Below are positions 34,322-43,556 of a stretch of DNA of 64,000 nt, one piece after another. Below the pieces are notes generated by a model. That model saw only the letters and a list, made by a program, of their open reading frames with translations, made no database searches and was not told the DNA's origin. The stretch covers positions 186,001-250,000 of the forward strand of contig NZ_CP097332.1 of assembly GCF_023516435.1 (NCBI RefSeq), given 5' to 3'. Positions within the stretch are counted from its first letter, which is position 1. The number at the start of each line of letters is the position of its first letter. This DNA comes from Jatrophihabitans telluris (GTDB lineage Bacteria > Actinomycetota > Actinomycetes > Mycobacteriales > Jatrophihabitantaceae). The position numbers and the translations under genes were made by a program.

Positions 34322-35287
34322 TCAGTCCCGCCCGAGCTGCGCCCGTACGTCGGTGGGTCGGTTGGTGATGATTGCGTCCACGCCCAGGCCGGCCACCAGG
34401 CTCACGTCGGCGGGCTCGTCGACCGTCCAGCAGAACACCCGGTTCCCCTGGGCATGGGCGCGCTCGACGTAGCCGGGATCACCGTGGAGCAACCGCACCC
34501 CGGGCCCGGCGATCCGCACCCCGCTGGGCAGCGAACCGTCGCGCCGGATCGGGGAGGACCGATCCAGCAGCAGCACCGTTTTCAGCCCGGGGTCCAGCAA
34601 CCGGATCCGGCGCAGCGCGAGTGGGGCGAAACTCATCACGCGTACCCGTGCACGTCCCGGACGACCACCGTTCTGCCAGCCGAAGCGGTGCAGCATGCGC
34701 ACGAGTTCCTTCTCCACCATGCCGCCGTAGCGAGTGGGGTGCTTGGTCTCGATGAGCAGGCGGAGGGGTCGGCCGGCATCCACGACCACACTCAGCAGCA
34801 GCTCCAGGGTCAGCACCCGGTTGCCGTCGACATCCAGCCGATCCGGGGCCACGCCCTCCAGGTAGTCCGATGCGGCGTGCTGCTCGGGGACCGCGCCGGC
34901 TCCGGCCAGGTCGGGGGCGGTCAGACGCGGAAGGCCTCGTCGGGCACGCTCGTCCTGAACGTCCTTCCACGAGGCGAAGTCCAGCTCGCGCAGACCGGCC
35001 AGGTCGAGTTCGCTGACGACCCCGGATCCGTTGGAGGTCCGGTTGACGGTCCGATCGTGGACGCACACCAGATGACCGTCGCGGGTCAGGCGGACGTCGC
35101 ACTCCAGGCCGTCGGCGCCCTGCTCGATGGCGTCCAGGTACGCCGGCAGGGTGTGCTCGGCGACGGTGCTGGAGGCTCCGCGGTGCGCGATGATCAGGGG
35201 CTTGGCATTGGGCGGCAGGGGATCGCGCTTGCGGTGTCTGGTCAGGACGGAGGGCTTGGGCGCGTTCTTCGGCGACGCTGGGGACAC
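34322..35287 (-). CDS. Glycerophosphodiester phosphodiesterase
   Basis: A 321-residue TIM-barrel enzyme with GTG start. Catalytic residues: His and Arg in IIAHRGASS, Glu and Asp in GLECDVRLTRDG, His in VCVHDRTVNRT; a further conserved segment is LLIETKHPTRY. It cleaves glycerophosphodiesters to glycerol 3-phosphate and alcohol. No signal peptide, so cytoplasmic. Confidence 0.92.
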   Translation of the reverse strand: MSPASPKNAPKPSVLTRHRKRDPLPPNAKPLIIAHRGASSTVAEHTLPAYLDAIEQGADGLECDVRLTRDGHLVCVHDRTVNRTSNGSGVVSELDLAGLRELDFASWKDVQDERARRGLPRLTAPDLAGAGAVPEQHAASDYLEGVAPDRLDVDGNRVLTLELLLSVVVDAGRPLRLLIETKHPTRYGGMVEKELVRMLHRFGWQNGGRPGRARVRVMSFAPLALRRIRLLDPGLKTVLLLDRSSPIRRDGSLPSGVRIAGPGVRLLHGDPGYVERAHAQGNRVFCWTVDEPADVSLVAGLGVDAIITNRPTDVRAQLGRD

Positions 35288-35330
35288 CGGTTACCGAACC
35301 ACCGGGGGCCGCCCGGCGCACGGGCTCTCG

Positions 35331-35340
35331 TCACGCGTGA
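35331..35340. promoter_or_regulatory. 10-bp palindrome upstream of the GDPD gene
   Basis: TCACGCGTGA is a perfect palindrome 44 bp upstream of the phosphodiesterase start, in the gap between it and the DNA glycosylase gene. It could be an operator; nothing links it to a known regulator. Confidence 0.3.
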
Positions 35341-35423
35341 TGGCCGGAACTGCTTCAGTCACGGCATCAGTGTGCCGTGCGCGCCTGAGTGACGCGCGGC
35401 GCCCTGCCGTCGGTTCGGGGGAG

Positions 35424-36299
35424 CTATTTCACCAGCCGCGACAGGCGGCGGTCGGCCAGGCTCTTGCCGCCGGTCTGGCAGGTCGGGCAGTACTGCAGGG
35501 ACTTGTCGGCGAAGGACACCTCGCGAACCGTGTCACCGCACACGGGGCACGGCAGACCGGTGCGGGCGTGCACCGCCAGGCCACTGCGCTTCTCCGATTT
35601 CAGGGTGGCGGCCTTCTGGCCCACAGACCGTTCGACGGCCGTGGTCAAGACCGACCGCATCGCGTCGTAAAGGCTGCTGGTCTGGTCCTCGCTCAGCCGC
35701 GCGGCGATGGCGAACGGCGATAACTTGGCCGCGTGCAGGATCTCGTCGGAGTAGGCGTTGCCGATGCCGGCCAGGATCGACTGGCTGGTGAGTACGCCCT
35801 TGATCTGTGCGCGTTCGCCCTTGAGCAGGACGGCGAAGTCCTCCAGGGAGACGGCCAGCGCGTCCGGGCCCAGCCGGGCGATTCCCGGCACTTCCAGGGG
35901 GTCGCGAACCAGGTAGACGGCCAGCCGTTTCTGAGTGCCCGCCTCCGTGAGGTCGAAGCCACCGGCCGGGCCGTCGCCGAGATCGGCCGGCGCGAGGTGC
36001 AGGCGCAGCGCGATCGGACCGCGGCCGGGCTTCGGGGGGATCGGTGGCAGCGACTCGCGCCAGTGCAGCCACCCGGCCCGGGACAGATGGGTTACCAGAT
36101 GCAGGCCGTCGATCTCCAGATCGAGAAACTTGCCGTAGCGACCGGCACCGGTGACGGTCAGGCCGTTGATCGCGTTGAGCGGCGGATCGAAGGTCTTGAC
36201 GGCGCTGAACGCGGCGACATCGGCACGGACGACGACGCGACCTGCCGCGTTGTCTCGCAGGAAGGCGGCCAGCGCCTCGACCTCGGGCAACTCGGGCAT
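35424..36299 (-). CDS. Fpg/Nei-family DNA glycosylase
   Basis: A 291-residue base-excision repair enzyme. It starts MPELPEVEALAAFL, giving the Pro2 nucleophile and catalytic Glu3. A helix-two-turn-helix segment (SILAGIGNAYSDEILHAAKLSP) and a C-terminal zinc finger (CPVCGD, YCPTCQTGGK) complete the fold. It removes oxidised bases and cleaves abasic sites. The sequence looks more like the actinobacterial Nei-like group than MutM. Confidence 0.93.
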   Translation of the reverse strand: MPELPEVEALAAFLRDNAAGRVVVRADVAAFSAVKTFDPPLNAINGLTVTGAGRYGKFLDLEIDGLHLVTHLSRAGWLHWRESLPPIPPKPGRGPIALRLHLAPADLGDGPAGGFDLTEAGTQKRLAVYLVRDPLEVPGIARLGPDALAVSLEDFAVLLKGERAQIKGVLTSQSILAGIGNAYSDEILHAAKLSPFAIAARLSEDQTSSLYDAMRSVLTTAVERSVGQKAATLKSEKRSGLAVHARTGLPCPVCGDTVREVSFADKSLQYCPTCQTGGKSLADRRLSRLVK

Positions 36300-36381
36300 G
36301 AATCCAGCGTAACGGCCGGTGCTGACAACGTCCTGGGCTGTTACGGCTAACTCAGAACAAACGCCAGCTAGTATCGCCTCC

Positions 36382-37134
36382 ATGTCGGGGTACCGGGCGG
36401 AGAGTGAACTCGACCCCGCCGCGGCCGCCCAGACCGCCTCAACCGCTGAGCCCGTACCCGCTGAGCCCGTACCCGCTGAGCCGGCACCCGCTGAGCGCGC
36501 ATCCGCCAAGGACGCGCCGCACACGCCGGACGTCGCCCACTCGCCTGCAAGCTCCCCCGGACGCCGGGTCGTAGGTCCGCGTAAGAGGTCGCGCCGGCGG
36601 TGGTTGCGACGGACCGTGGCGGCGCTGTTCGTCCTGTTACTGGCCTGGCTGACCGGCTGCTACGTGCTGCTGGTCCGGCCGCACCTGGACACTCCGCACC
36701 GGGTGGACGCGATCCTGGTGCTCGGTCCGCCGGACATCAACGACCGGTACGGCCGGGCGCTCGAACTGCTCGAACAGGGCTACTCCCACAACCTGGTGGT
36801 GTCCGCCGTGACCGAGAAGCAGCCGCAGATGCAGCGGGCCTGTCGCAACGGTATCCCCGACCGCCGGATCATCTGCTTCTATCCGTGGCCCCCCACGACG
36901 CGCGGCGAAGCCCAGAAGATCACCGAGCTGGCTGCTCAATACCACTGGAAGAGCATCATGGTCGTGACGTCGACCTTCCACATCTCCCGCGCCCGGGTGA
37001 TCGTCCGGCGCTGCTTCCCCGGTCAGGTGTCGATGGTCGACACCCGTCGCCACATCCCGCTGAGCCAGTGGGCGTACGAGTTCAGCTATCAGACGGGGGC
37101 CTGGATCAAGGCCGGGCTGAACCGCGACTGCTGA
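36382..37134 (+). CDS. YdcF/DUF218 membrane protein
   Basis: A 250-residue protein. Residues 1-70 are disordered with repeats of EPVPA; then a membrane helix (TVAALFVLLLAWLTGCYVLLV) and the DUF218 domain (VDAILVLGPPDINDRYGRALELLEQGYSHNLVVS, TTRGEAQKITELA, VVTSTFHISRARVIVRRCF). The family is associated with envelope polysaccharide or vancomycin-sensitivity phenotypes; the substrate is unknown. It is divergent from the Nei-type glycosylase and ends immediately before the convergent methyltransferase gene. Confidence 0.87.
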   Translation: MSGYRAESELDPAAAAQTASTAEPVPAEPVPAEPAPAERASAKDAPHTPDVAHSPASSPGRRVVGPRKRSRRRWLRRTVAALFVLLLAWLTGCYVLLVRPHLDTPHRVDAILVLGPPDINDRYGRALELLEQGYSHNLVVSAVTEKQPQMQRACRNGIPDRRIICFYPWPPTTRGEAQKITELAAQYHWKSIMVVTSTFHISRARVIVRRCFPGQVSMVDTRRHIPLSQWAYEFSYQTGAWIKAGLNRDC

Positions 37135-38322
37135 TCAGCGCCGCCGAGTGTCGAGTCGCCGAGAACGCGCGACGGAGAACTTGGGGTCGCGGCTGACGAT
37201 CGAGGTGGGCCCGACCGCATCGGTGAGGATCGCGCGGTATTCCAGGTGCGAATTGAAGACGGTCCAGAGCTCACCACCCGGAGCCAGCACCCGGCCGGCC
37301 GCGCGGAACATCTTCACGGCCGGTCCGATGTGCACCGCGCCCTCGATGTGAAACGGCGGGTTGCAGACGATGAGATCCGCGCTCGCGTCCGCCACGCTCG
37401 ACAGGGCGTCATCGCGTAGCAGCGTGACCCGCGCGGGGTCCGAGCCGCCCGGGCCGCCCGGGCCGCCCGGCCCGGCCGGCCCGGCCAGCCCGTTCGCGGC
37501 CAGCGTCGCGGCAGTGGATTCGATCGCCGCGGCCGAACTGTCCGTCGCCAGGACCTTCAGCTCCGGGCGGGCCCGAAGCAGCAGCGCGGCCAGGATTCCG
37601 GTGCCGCAGCCGAGGTCGATCGCCGATTGCGCGCCGGGTCGCGCGCCGTCGAGAACCTCGGCCAAGCGCCGAGTGCCCAGATCGAGCCGGGTCCCTGCGA
37701 ACGCGGCGCCGTGCGCCCGAATTTCCAGGTCGAGCTCGTCCAGGTGGGCGGCCAGCGGGAAACCTGGTTCACCGACCGGCAGCGGCCCGCGTGCGGTCAG
37801 CACCCGCGACTTCTGCCGGGCCAGGCCCGCGGTGAGGTCGGCGAAGTAACGTCCGAGGACGTCGTTCATGCCCAGGCTCAGGTGCTTGACGCGGCCCCCC
37901 AACAGGACGACGACGTCCGGGTCGGCCGAGCGCGCGATCACCTCGGCCAGTTCCGCCACCGCCGTCAGGCTCTTGGGCAGCTGGACGAGGACGAGCCCGG
38001 CGCCGGCCACGAGTTCGTCGGACAAGGCGAGGGAGCGGGTGCGCCCGGCCAGACCGAACCGAACGGCGTTGGCCTGCAGGGCGCGCTCGGAGACGATCGA
38101 ATCCTGGTGCACGCGGACGTCGTTCAACCCGAAGCGATCGGCGGCCCCGAGCGACAGCGCGCCGTAGTGGTCGCCGATCACGACGAGGCCGCGGCCCAGG
38201 TGGTCGGGATAGTCGGCGGCGATGTCGAGCAGCAGACGGTCGGTGGCATCGACGGCCTGGAGGTTGGCCGCCTCGACGTCGGGGAAGCGCCGGAGCGCGG
38301 CAAGATCCAGCACGGCGGTCAC
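37135..38322 (-). CDS. RsmC/RlmG-like rRNA guanine-N2 methyltransferase
   Basis: A 395-residue protein with duplicated Rossmann-like halves as in RsmC and RlmG. The C-terminal half binds S-adenosylmethionine (SAIDLGCGTGILAALLL) and holds the catalytic VCNPPFH motif used for exocyclic amines. A Gly/Pro tract (GPAGPGGPGGPGGSD) interrupts the catalytic domain after the third strand. GTG at 38322 gives a family-like start (TAVLDLAALRRFPD); upstream in-frame sequence is not conserved-looking. Which rRNA position it modifies is not predictable. Confidence 0.87.
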   Translation of the reverse strand: MTAVLDLAALRRFPDVEAANLQAVDATDRLLLDIAADYPDHLGRGLVVIGDHYGALSLGAADRFGLNDVRVHQDSIVSERALQANAVRFGLAGRTRSLALSDELVAGAGLVLVQLPKSLTAVAELAEVIARSADPDVVVLLGGRVKHLSLGMNDVLGRYFADLTAGLARQKSRVLTARGPLPVGEPGFPLAAHLDELDLEIRAHGAAFAGTRLDLGTRRLAEVLDGARPGAQSAIDLGCGTGILAALLLRARPELKVLATDSSAAAIESTAATLAANGLAGPAGPGGPGGPGGSDPARVTLLRDDALSSVADASADLIVCNPPFHIEGAVHIGPAVKMFRAAGRVLAPGGELWTVFNSHLEYRAILTDAVGPTSIVSRDPKFSVARSRRLDTRRR

Positions 38323-38403
38323 GCCTCGTCGGCTGACCGGAGCGTCCGGGGGATAGTCACACGGCAACCCTACGGCCCGGCGACCCGGGCGTACTCTGCT
38401 CCT

Positions 38404-38646
38404 ATGACGGAGTGGGGCATAGACACGCTGTTCAACCCGGGCAAGCGGCACATGGACGAGGAAAAGCGCCGCCTGCAGTCGACCCGTGAGGAGGTCGGCG
38501 ACTCCTCCGGCGGCAAACGCATCGACCTCGACTCCGGCAAGCTCGTGATCGCCCGTAAGACGCCGACGGCCCCGCCCGCCGAATCCCTGGGGAAGGATCC
38601 GGCCGACGAGGCTGTCGATGCGACGGAGGACGGGCCCTCCGACTGA
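38404..38646 (+). CDS. Small DUF6191-like protein
   Basis: An 80-residue hydrophilic protein (MTEWGIDTLFNPGKRHMDEEKRRLQSTREEVGD). The pattern of a short hydrophobic start, GKRH, EE-R-L, and IDLDSGKLVI matches the small actinobacterial DUF6191 family. Function is unknown. It is followed by a terminator-like hairpin. Confidence 0.78.
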   Translation: MTEWGIDTLFNPGKRHMDEEKRRLQSTREEVGDSSGGKRIDLDSGKLVIARKTPTAPPAESLGKDPADEAVDATEDGPSD

Positions 38647-38692
38647 CCACCGGCCACCCGACGGGGACCGGGTGTCAGTGGTTCTGCTTTAC

Positions 38693-38732
38693 CTGACGGC
38701 TCGAGCTGCGGCTCGGGCCGTCAGCGCGTTTT
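38693..38732 (+). terminator. Rho-independent-type terminator
   Basis: A 14-bp stem (38693-38706 with 38711-38724, one T-G mismatch) with a 4-nt loop TGCG is followed within 4 nt by TTTT. It would end the DUF6191 transcript. Its right arm covers the stop codon of the convergent CAP-domain gene. Confidence 0.7.
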
Positions 38733-40010
38733 CACGGCTCTGCATGGGCTCCAGCGGTAGGCGCCGCTGGTGTTTCGGGCTGCGACTTTGAGGTAGTAGG
38801 TGTGGTGGTGGGTGAGGCGGGTGAAGAGGGCGGTGCGGCTGGTGGGGGTGGTGTCGATGGCGCGGGTGGCGCCGCCGGTGCAGGTGGGGTTGGTGTAGAG
38901 GCGGGCGTGGTAGGTGGTGACGGTGCCGATGCCGGGGTGGGCGGTGGACCAGGACAGGCGGGCGGCGGCGGTGGCGGGGGTGACGCTGGTGGCCATGGTG
39001 GAGGGCAGGGCGCCGGCGGTGAAGGTGGTGATGGTGCGGGTGTTGACGGTGAGGCGGTAGGTGTGGCCGGCGGTGAAGGGGGTGGCGGCGTAGTAGAAGG
39101 CGGAGTGGGTGATGCCGTTGGCGCCGGCGAGGAATTGGCGGGCGAGGGAGCCGGTGGGGTAGGAGTTCTGGTTCAGGGTGCAGGTGGGCAGGTTCTGGGC
39201 GGTGCTGAGGTCGCGCAGGGTGCCGGTGGTGGGGGTGGGGGTGTGCAGGGGCCATTGGATGATGACGGGGGCGGAGACGAGGCTTTTGCTGGCCCAGGAG
39301 TGGCAGGTGTTGGTGGCGGTGGCGAAGGGTTCGGGGGATTCGGTACCGATGGCGTAGGACAGCAGCGGGGTGGTGGCGTGGTTGGCGGGGAAGGCGATGA
39401 TGCTGCCGTGGTAGCTGCCGGCGCGGCCGCGGTAGACGTCGACGGCGGCGGTGAAGGGCCAGGCCAGTGAGCCCGCGCCGTGGGGGGTGGGGGTGTAGTA
39501 GGCGCTGTAGCCGGTGCTGGTCAGGCGGGGGTCGAGCAGGGTCAGGGCGTGGAAGGCGGCGCCGAACCAGTTGGAGACCGCGGCGCGGTCGCTGACCGGG
39601 GCGCTGACGCGGGTGACGTCGCTGTTGTTGGCCGCGGCTTTACCGCCCGGGGTGGCGTAGGGGTTGGCGCCGCAGCCGGCGGCGCGGTTGGTCAGTTCGT
39701 CGTGGACGTTGGTTTCACAGCCCAGGGAGTGGTTGGCCAGGTAGCGGACGTGGACCGCTTCCTGGGCCTCGAAGCCGGGGTTACGGCTGACACTGCCCAA
39801 CCCGGCCAGGTGCCGGAAGTAACTCACCCAGCTGTACCCATTCGAATCCGAGGCCGGAGCACCACTCGTCGACACCGACGTGACACCGATCGCCGCCGCC
39901 GAGGCCGGCGAAGCGAGGGTCAGGCTGGACGCGGTGCTTATCGCCAACGTGGCGACTGCCATCAAGACAGTCACTCGGCGACGCCGACGAGAGAACGATG
40001 ACGGTGACAT
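38721..40010 (-). CDS. Secreted CAP-domain protein with C-terminal fibronectin-like region
   Basis: A 429-residue exported protein. The signal peptide is MSPSSFSRRRRRVTVLMAVATLAISTASS... with cleavage near ASA. Residues about 55-180 form a CAP/SCP-like domain (SWVSYFRHLAGLG, ARYLANHSLGCETNVHDE-like, FHALTLLDPRLTSTGYSAYY). The remainder is a Thr-rich beta domain ending in an FN3-like module (YHARLYTNPTCTGGATRAID, THHHTYYLKVAARNTSGAYRWSPC). Codon use changes sharply about 240 bp into the gene: from there on third positions are almost all C, giving a strongly G-rich plus strand. Function is unknown. Confidence 0.85.
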   Translation of the reverse strand: MSPSSFSRRRRRVTVLMAVATLAISTASSLTLASPASAAAIGVTSVSTSGAPASDSNGYSWVSYFRHLAGLGSVSRNPGFEAQEAVHVRYLANHSLGCETNVHDELTNRAAGCGANPYATPGGKAAANNSDVTRVSAPVSDRAAVSNWFGAAFHALTLLDPRLTSTGYSAYYTPTPHGAGSLAWPFTAAVDVYRGRAGSYHGSIIAFPANHATTPLLSYAIGTESPEPFATATNTCHSWASKSLVSAPVIIQWPLHTPTPTTGTLRDLSTAQNLPTCTLNQNSYPTGSLARQFLAGANGITHSAFYYAATPFTAGHTYRLTVNTRTITTFTAGALPSTMATSVTPATAAARLSWSTAHPGIGTVTTYHARLYTNPTCTGGATRAIDTTPTSRTALFTRLTHHHTYYLKVAARNTSGAYRWSPCRAVKTR

Positions 40011-40199
40011 TGCGTTATCCCTGCGTTAGAAAGTGTTACAGGGAGTAGCAACTCATAAACTCCGTGTGAGGCGCAACTGACAGAGAGTGACCGTTACCGT
40101 GTCGTTATGATCGATGTCGCGCTTGAGGGCATTCGCCCAGGTTTCACACGGATGTAACTCGGTAGGTCGTAACGGAGCGTGCCGGTGACGTGTCGACTG

Positions 40200-41849
40200 C
40201 TACGCCTCGTCGAGGACGCGAGCGGCCAGTTCATCGGACCTAGCGCCGTCCAGCGCCGCACTGGCTCCGAATACCGAACGTAGTGGCCCGCCGAGGCGAC
40301 TAGCGAGGAAACCCTCGGCTAGGTCGTTACTCTCCGTCCCAACGGAGGCTCGCACAAGCACGCTGGCCTGAACACACTGGGTGATCAAGGCGGCGAGTCG
40401 ACGGGCTTGGCGGGCATCGGCCACGGGGTCGCTGCCGAGTCCGGTGAGCACCGTGGCGAGCTCGTCGGTCGCTGCGTCGAGCCGGGGATCGGCGCCGTCG
40501 GTGGTGGCCAGCTCGTCCCGCAGCGCGGACACCGACTCGGGATCGCGCCGGACGGCTCGCAGCACGTCGAGTGCCATCACGTTGCCCGAGCCTTCCCAGA
40601 TCGAATTGAGCGGCGATTCCCGGAAGTAGCGCGGCAGCGGGGACTCCTCCACGTAGCCCGCGCCGCCGAGGCATTCCAAGGCCTCTCCGACCACCGCGGC
40701 GCTGCGCTTGGTGACGAAGAACTTGCCGGCCGCCACCGCCAGGCGCAGGAAGGCGTTCTCGCCACGATCCACGGCCGAGGCCAACCGGGTGAACAGCGCC
40801 GTCGCCGCGTCCACCTCGATGACGAGATCGGCGATCACCTCCCGCATCAGCGGCTGTTCCGCGAGCCGGTGCCCGAAGGCGGCTCGTCCGGTGACGTGAT
40901 GCGCCGCCTGGACGAGCGCCGCGCGCTGCAGACCGGCCGCCCCGATGACGCAGTCCAACCGGGTCATGGTGACCATCTCGAGGATGGTGCGCACGCCCCG
41001 TCCGGGCTCGCCGATCAGCCACCCGACGGTGTCGTCGAACTCCACCTCGGACGAGGCGTTCGACTTGTCGCCGAGCTTGTCCTTCAGGCGCTGCAGGGCG
41101 AACACATTGCGGCTGCCATCGGGTAGCACTCTGGGGACCAGGAAACAGCTCAAGCCCTCGGGCAGTTGGGCCAGCACGAGGAACAGGTCGCACATCGGCG
41201 CCGAGCAGAACCACTTGTGACCGGTGATCCGGTAGCTGCCATCGCCGGCCGCCACGGCATGGGTGGTGTTGGCGCGAACGTCGGAACCGCCCTGCTTCTC
41301 GGTCATGGCCATACCGGCGAGCAACCCCGCCTTCGAGCTCGGTTCGGCCAGCCCGAATTCGTAGTTCCGGGCGAGCAGGCCGCCCTCGTAGCGTGCGGCC
41401 AGCTCCGGCGAGTGCCGCAGTGCCGGCAGTACCGCATACGACATCGAGATCGGGCAGCAGTGGCCCTGTTCGACCTGGCCCCAGACGTAGAACCCAGCGG
41501 CGCGGACGAGATGAGCGTTGCCGGTTGACCCCGGCGCCCACGGTGCGGCCTGCAGCCCGTGGGACACGGCCACGCTCATCAGCTCGTGCCACGCCGGGTG
41601 GAATTCCACCTCGTCGATCCGGTGCCCGTACCGGTCGTGGGTCCGCAGGACGGGCGGATAGGCGTTGGCCAGACGGGCATCGTCCTGGGCGCGCTCGCTT
41701 CCGGCCAGCGCGCCGAGGGCCGTCAGGGACGTCAACTCGGCGGGCGACACCTGTGCGCGAGCCAGAGCCTGGCCCAGGAGGCGATCGCTGGTGAACACGT
41801 TCGCCCCCGACCACGGGCGCGGGACGTTGAAGACGTCATGGGTAGCCAC
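40200..41849 (-). CDS. Acyl-CoA dehydrogenase, AidB-like
   Basis: A 549-residue flavoprotein with GTG start (ATHDVFNVPRPWSGAN). Visible: the AidB-type N-terminus with PPVLRTHDRYGHRIDEVEFHPAWHELM, GMAMTEKQGGSDVRANTT (flavin and substrate contact), GYRITGHKWFCSAPMCD-like region, and ECLGGAGYVEESPLPRYFRESPLNSIWEGSGNVM. AidB proteins are induced by alkylation stress in E. coli and bind DNA; the actinobacterial role is unproven. Single gene. Confidence 0.9.
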   Translation of the reverse strand: MATHDVFNVPRPWSGANVFTSDRLLGQALARAQVSPAELTSLTALGALAGSERAQDDARLANAYPPVLRTHDRYGHRIDEVEFHPAWHELMSVAVSHGLQAAPWAPGSTGNAHLVRAAGFYVWGQVEQGHCCPISMSYAVLPALRHSPELAARYEGGLLARNYEFGLAEPSSKAGLLAGMAMTEKQGGSDVRANTTHAVAAGDGSYRITGHKWFCSAPMCDLFLVLAQLPEGLSCFLVPRVLPDGSRNVFALQRLKDKLGDKSNASSEVEFDDTVGWLIGEPGRGVRTILEMVTMTRLDCVIGAAGLQRAALVQAAHHVTGRAAFGHRLAEQPLMREVIADLVIEVDAATALFTRLASAVDRGENAFLRLAVAAGKFFVTKRSAAVVGEALECLGGAGYVEESPLPRYFRESPLNSIWEGSGNVMALDVLRAVRRDPESVSALRDELATTDGADPRLDAATDELATVLTGLGSDPVADARQARRLAALITQCVQASVLVRASVGTESNDLAEGFLASRLGGPLRSVFGASAALDGARSDELAARVLDEA

Positions 41850-41924
41850 GGCCCGACGGTACCGCGGTTTGTTACTCGCCAGTAGGGCCGAACGTACCTG
41901 GTGAAATCGTGTCCGGCGCGGCGG

Positions 41925-43385
41925 TTACTTGTCGGACCTGTCGAGGGTGATCGTCGCGGACGAGGTCGCGGCCCCACGGCTGTAGGTGATCGACACCTTC
42001 AGGCCGGGAGCGTACGAGCGCACGGCGGCGATCAGGGAATCGGCCGTGGTCACGGCGTGCGCGTTGATCGCGGTGACCACGTCGCCCACCTTCAGCCCGG
42101 CCCGAGCCGCTCCCGAGCCTGCGGTGACCCCGGCGATCTGGACGCCGGCCGCGGAGCTCGTCGACGTGGACCGCACGCTGATCCCGAGCACGGCGTGATA
42201 GGCCTTGCCGTTGGCGATCAGTTCGCTGGCGATCCGGCTCGCCTCGTCCGAGGGGATGGCGAAGCCGATGCCGATGTTGCCCGACTGCTGGGTCTGGCCC
42301 GGAATCTGCAGGCCGCCGCCGGAGGAGTCCGTAGCGATGGCGGCGTTGATTCCCATGACCGATCCGTTGAGGTCCACGAGCGGGCCCCCGGAGTTGCCCG
42401 GGTTGATCGCCGCGTCGGTCTGGATCGCCTGGAACACGGCCTGGTCGTTGTCGCCGGCGCGCACCGGTCGTGCCGTGTTGCTGACGATCCCGCTGGTGAC
42501 CGTGTCGGACAGGCCCAGCGGCGCCCCGACGGCGACGACGGTCTGGCCCACGCTGAGCGTGCTCGACTTGCCGAAGGCGGCGGCGGTCAGCTTGCTCAAC
42601 CCGCTGACCTTGATCACCGCCAGATCGTCAGAGGTGTCCCGGCCCACGATGGTGGCCTTTGCCGTGCGCCCGTCCGAGAGGGTCACCCTCAGCGATCCGC
42701 CCTGCGCAGCAAGGGAAATCACGTGGTCGTTGGTGAGGATGTAGCCGTCGTCGCGAATGATCACCCCGGAGCCTGTGCCGCCGGAGGTGCCACTGACCTC
42801 GTTGATGGTGACCACGCTCGGACGGATGCGGGCCGCCGCGGCACCGATGGTTCCGTTGGTCGGCGCGGCGGGGCCCGCGGTCGAGTTCGTGATCTTCAGG
42901 CCGGTGTTCACGGTGTCGGCATGGCGGTCGGCCACCGCGACGGTGACCGCTCCGACGCCGCCGCCCACGAGCGCGGCCACGAGCGCGGTGATGAGTAACG
43001 GCAGGCCGACCCCCGAACGGCCACGCCGCTCGTCCACGGGACGCCCACCGGCGGCCACCGCCGCGGTGTCCGCCCCGGCAGCCGGGTAGCCGTAGGGATA
43101 GCCGGTGCCGGACGACGGAGCCTGATAAGCCGGCTCGGCGCCGGCGTACCCGCCGTACGGGCTGGCGCCGTACGGACTCGTGCCGTAGGGACTGGTGCCG
43201 CCTGCGTACCCGCTGGGGTAACCGGCGGTGCCGCCGTAACTGCCCGCTACCAAGGGCGGCGGCGGGTACTGCGCCGTCACCGCGGGGGGAGGGTCCGTAC
43301 GGCCGTCTGCCGGCGTGCGCTCGTCCGGAGCTTGGTCCTGGCCACCGTGGGGCTGTGGCTCTTCGGAGAATTCGTTCTCGGCCAT
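41925..43385 (-). CDS. HtrA/DegP-like membrane serine protease
   Basis: A 486-residue protein. Residues 1-125 are a cytoplasmic Pro/Gly/Tyr-rich tail with YGTSPYGASPYG repeats; then a membrane helix (LPLLITALVAALVGGGVGAV), an S1C protease domain with His in TNDHVIS, Asp in SDDLAVIKV and Ser in NPGNSGGPLVD, and a C-terminal PDZ domain (GAARAGLKVGDVVTAINAHAV). It should act outside the membrane in protein quality control or signalling. The start at 43385 (MAENEFSEE) has AAGG upstream. Confidence 0.93.
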   Translation of the reverse strand: MAENEFSEEPQPHGGQDQAPDERTPADGRTDPPPAVTAQYPPPPLVAGSYGGTAGYPSGYAGGTSPYGTSPYGASPYGGYAGAEPAYQAPSSGTGYPYGYPAAGADTAAVAAGGRPVDERRGRSGVGLPLLITALVAALVGGGVGAVTVAVADRHADTVNTGLKITNSTAGPAAPTNGTIGAAAARIRPSVVTINEVSGTSGGTGSGVIIRDDGYILTNDHVISLAAQGGSLRVTLSDGRTAKATIVGRDTSDDLAVIKVSGLSKLTAAAFGKSSTLSVGQTVVAVGAPLGLSDTVTSGIVSNTARPVRAGDNDQAVFQAIQTDAAINPGNSGGPLVDLNGSVMGINAAIATDSSGGGLQIPGQTQQSGNIGIGFAIPSDEASRIASELIANGKAYHAVLGISVRSTSTSSAAGVQIAGVTAGSGAARAGLKVGDVVTAINAHAVTTADSLIAAVRSYAPGLKVSITYSRGAATSSATITLDRSDK

Positions 43386-43556
43386 GGTCCAACCTTGCTG
43401 AGAGAACCTGTGTGCCAACTAGGCGCTGGTCGAGCCAAGGATAGGTACAACCTGGGAGTGCGCTGACTGGGGCGTCCGATCTGACTGGCTTGTTCGTAGG
43501 TGCCGGACACGGCAGTATCGCTTGCGTACACGGATGCTTACTGCGGGAGATCTGAA

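Noticed and set aside
38802-39470. Long plus-strand frame rich in Gly and Val opposite the CAP-domain gene
   Set aside because: It is the G-rich shadow of the C-biased coding strand; low-complexity, no start signal, while the minus frame has a signal peptide and a recognisable domain.
40011-40199. Cyclic di-AMP riboswitch before the secreted CAP gene
   Set aside because: Considered because such riboswitches precede cell-wall protein genes in actinobacteria, but I could not find the conserved core sequences on the minus strand.
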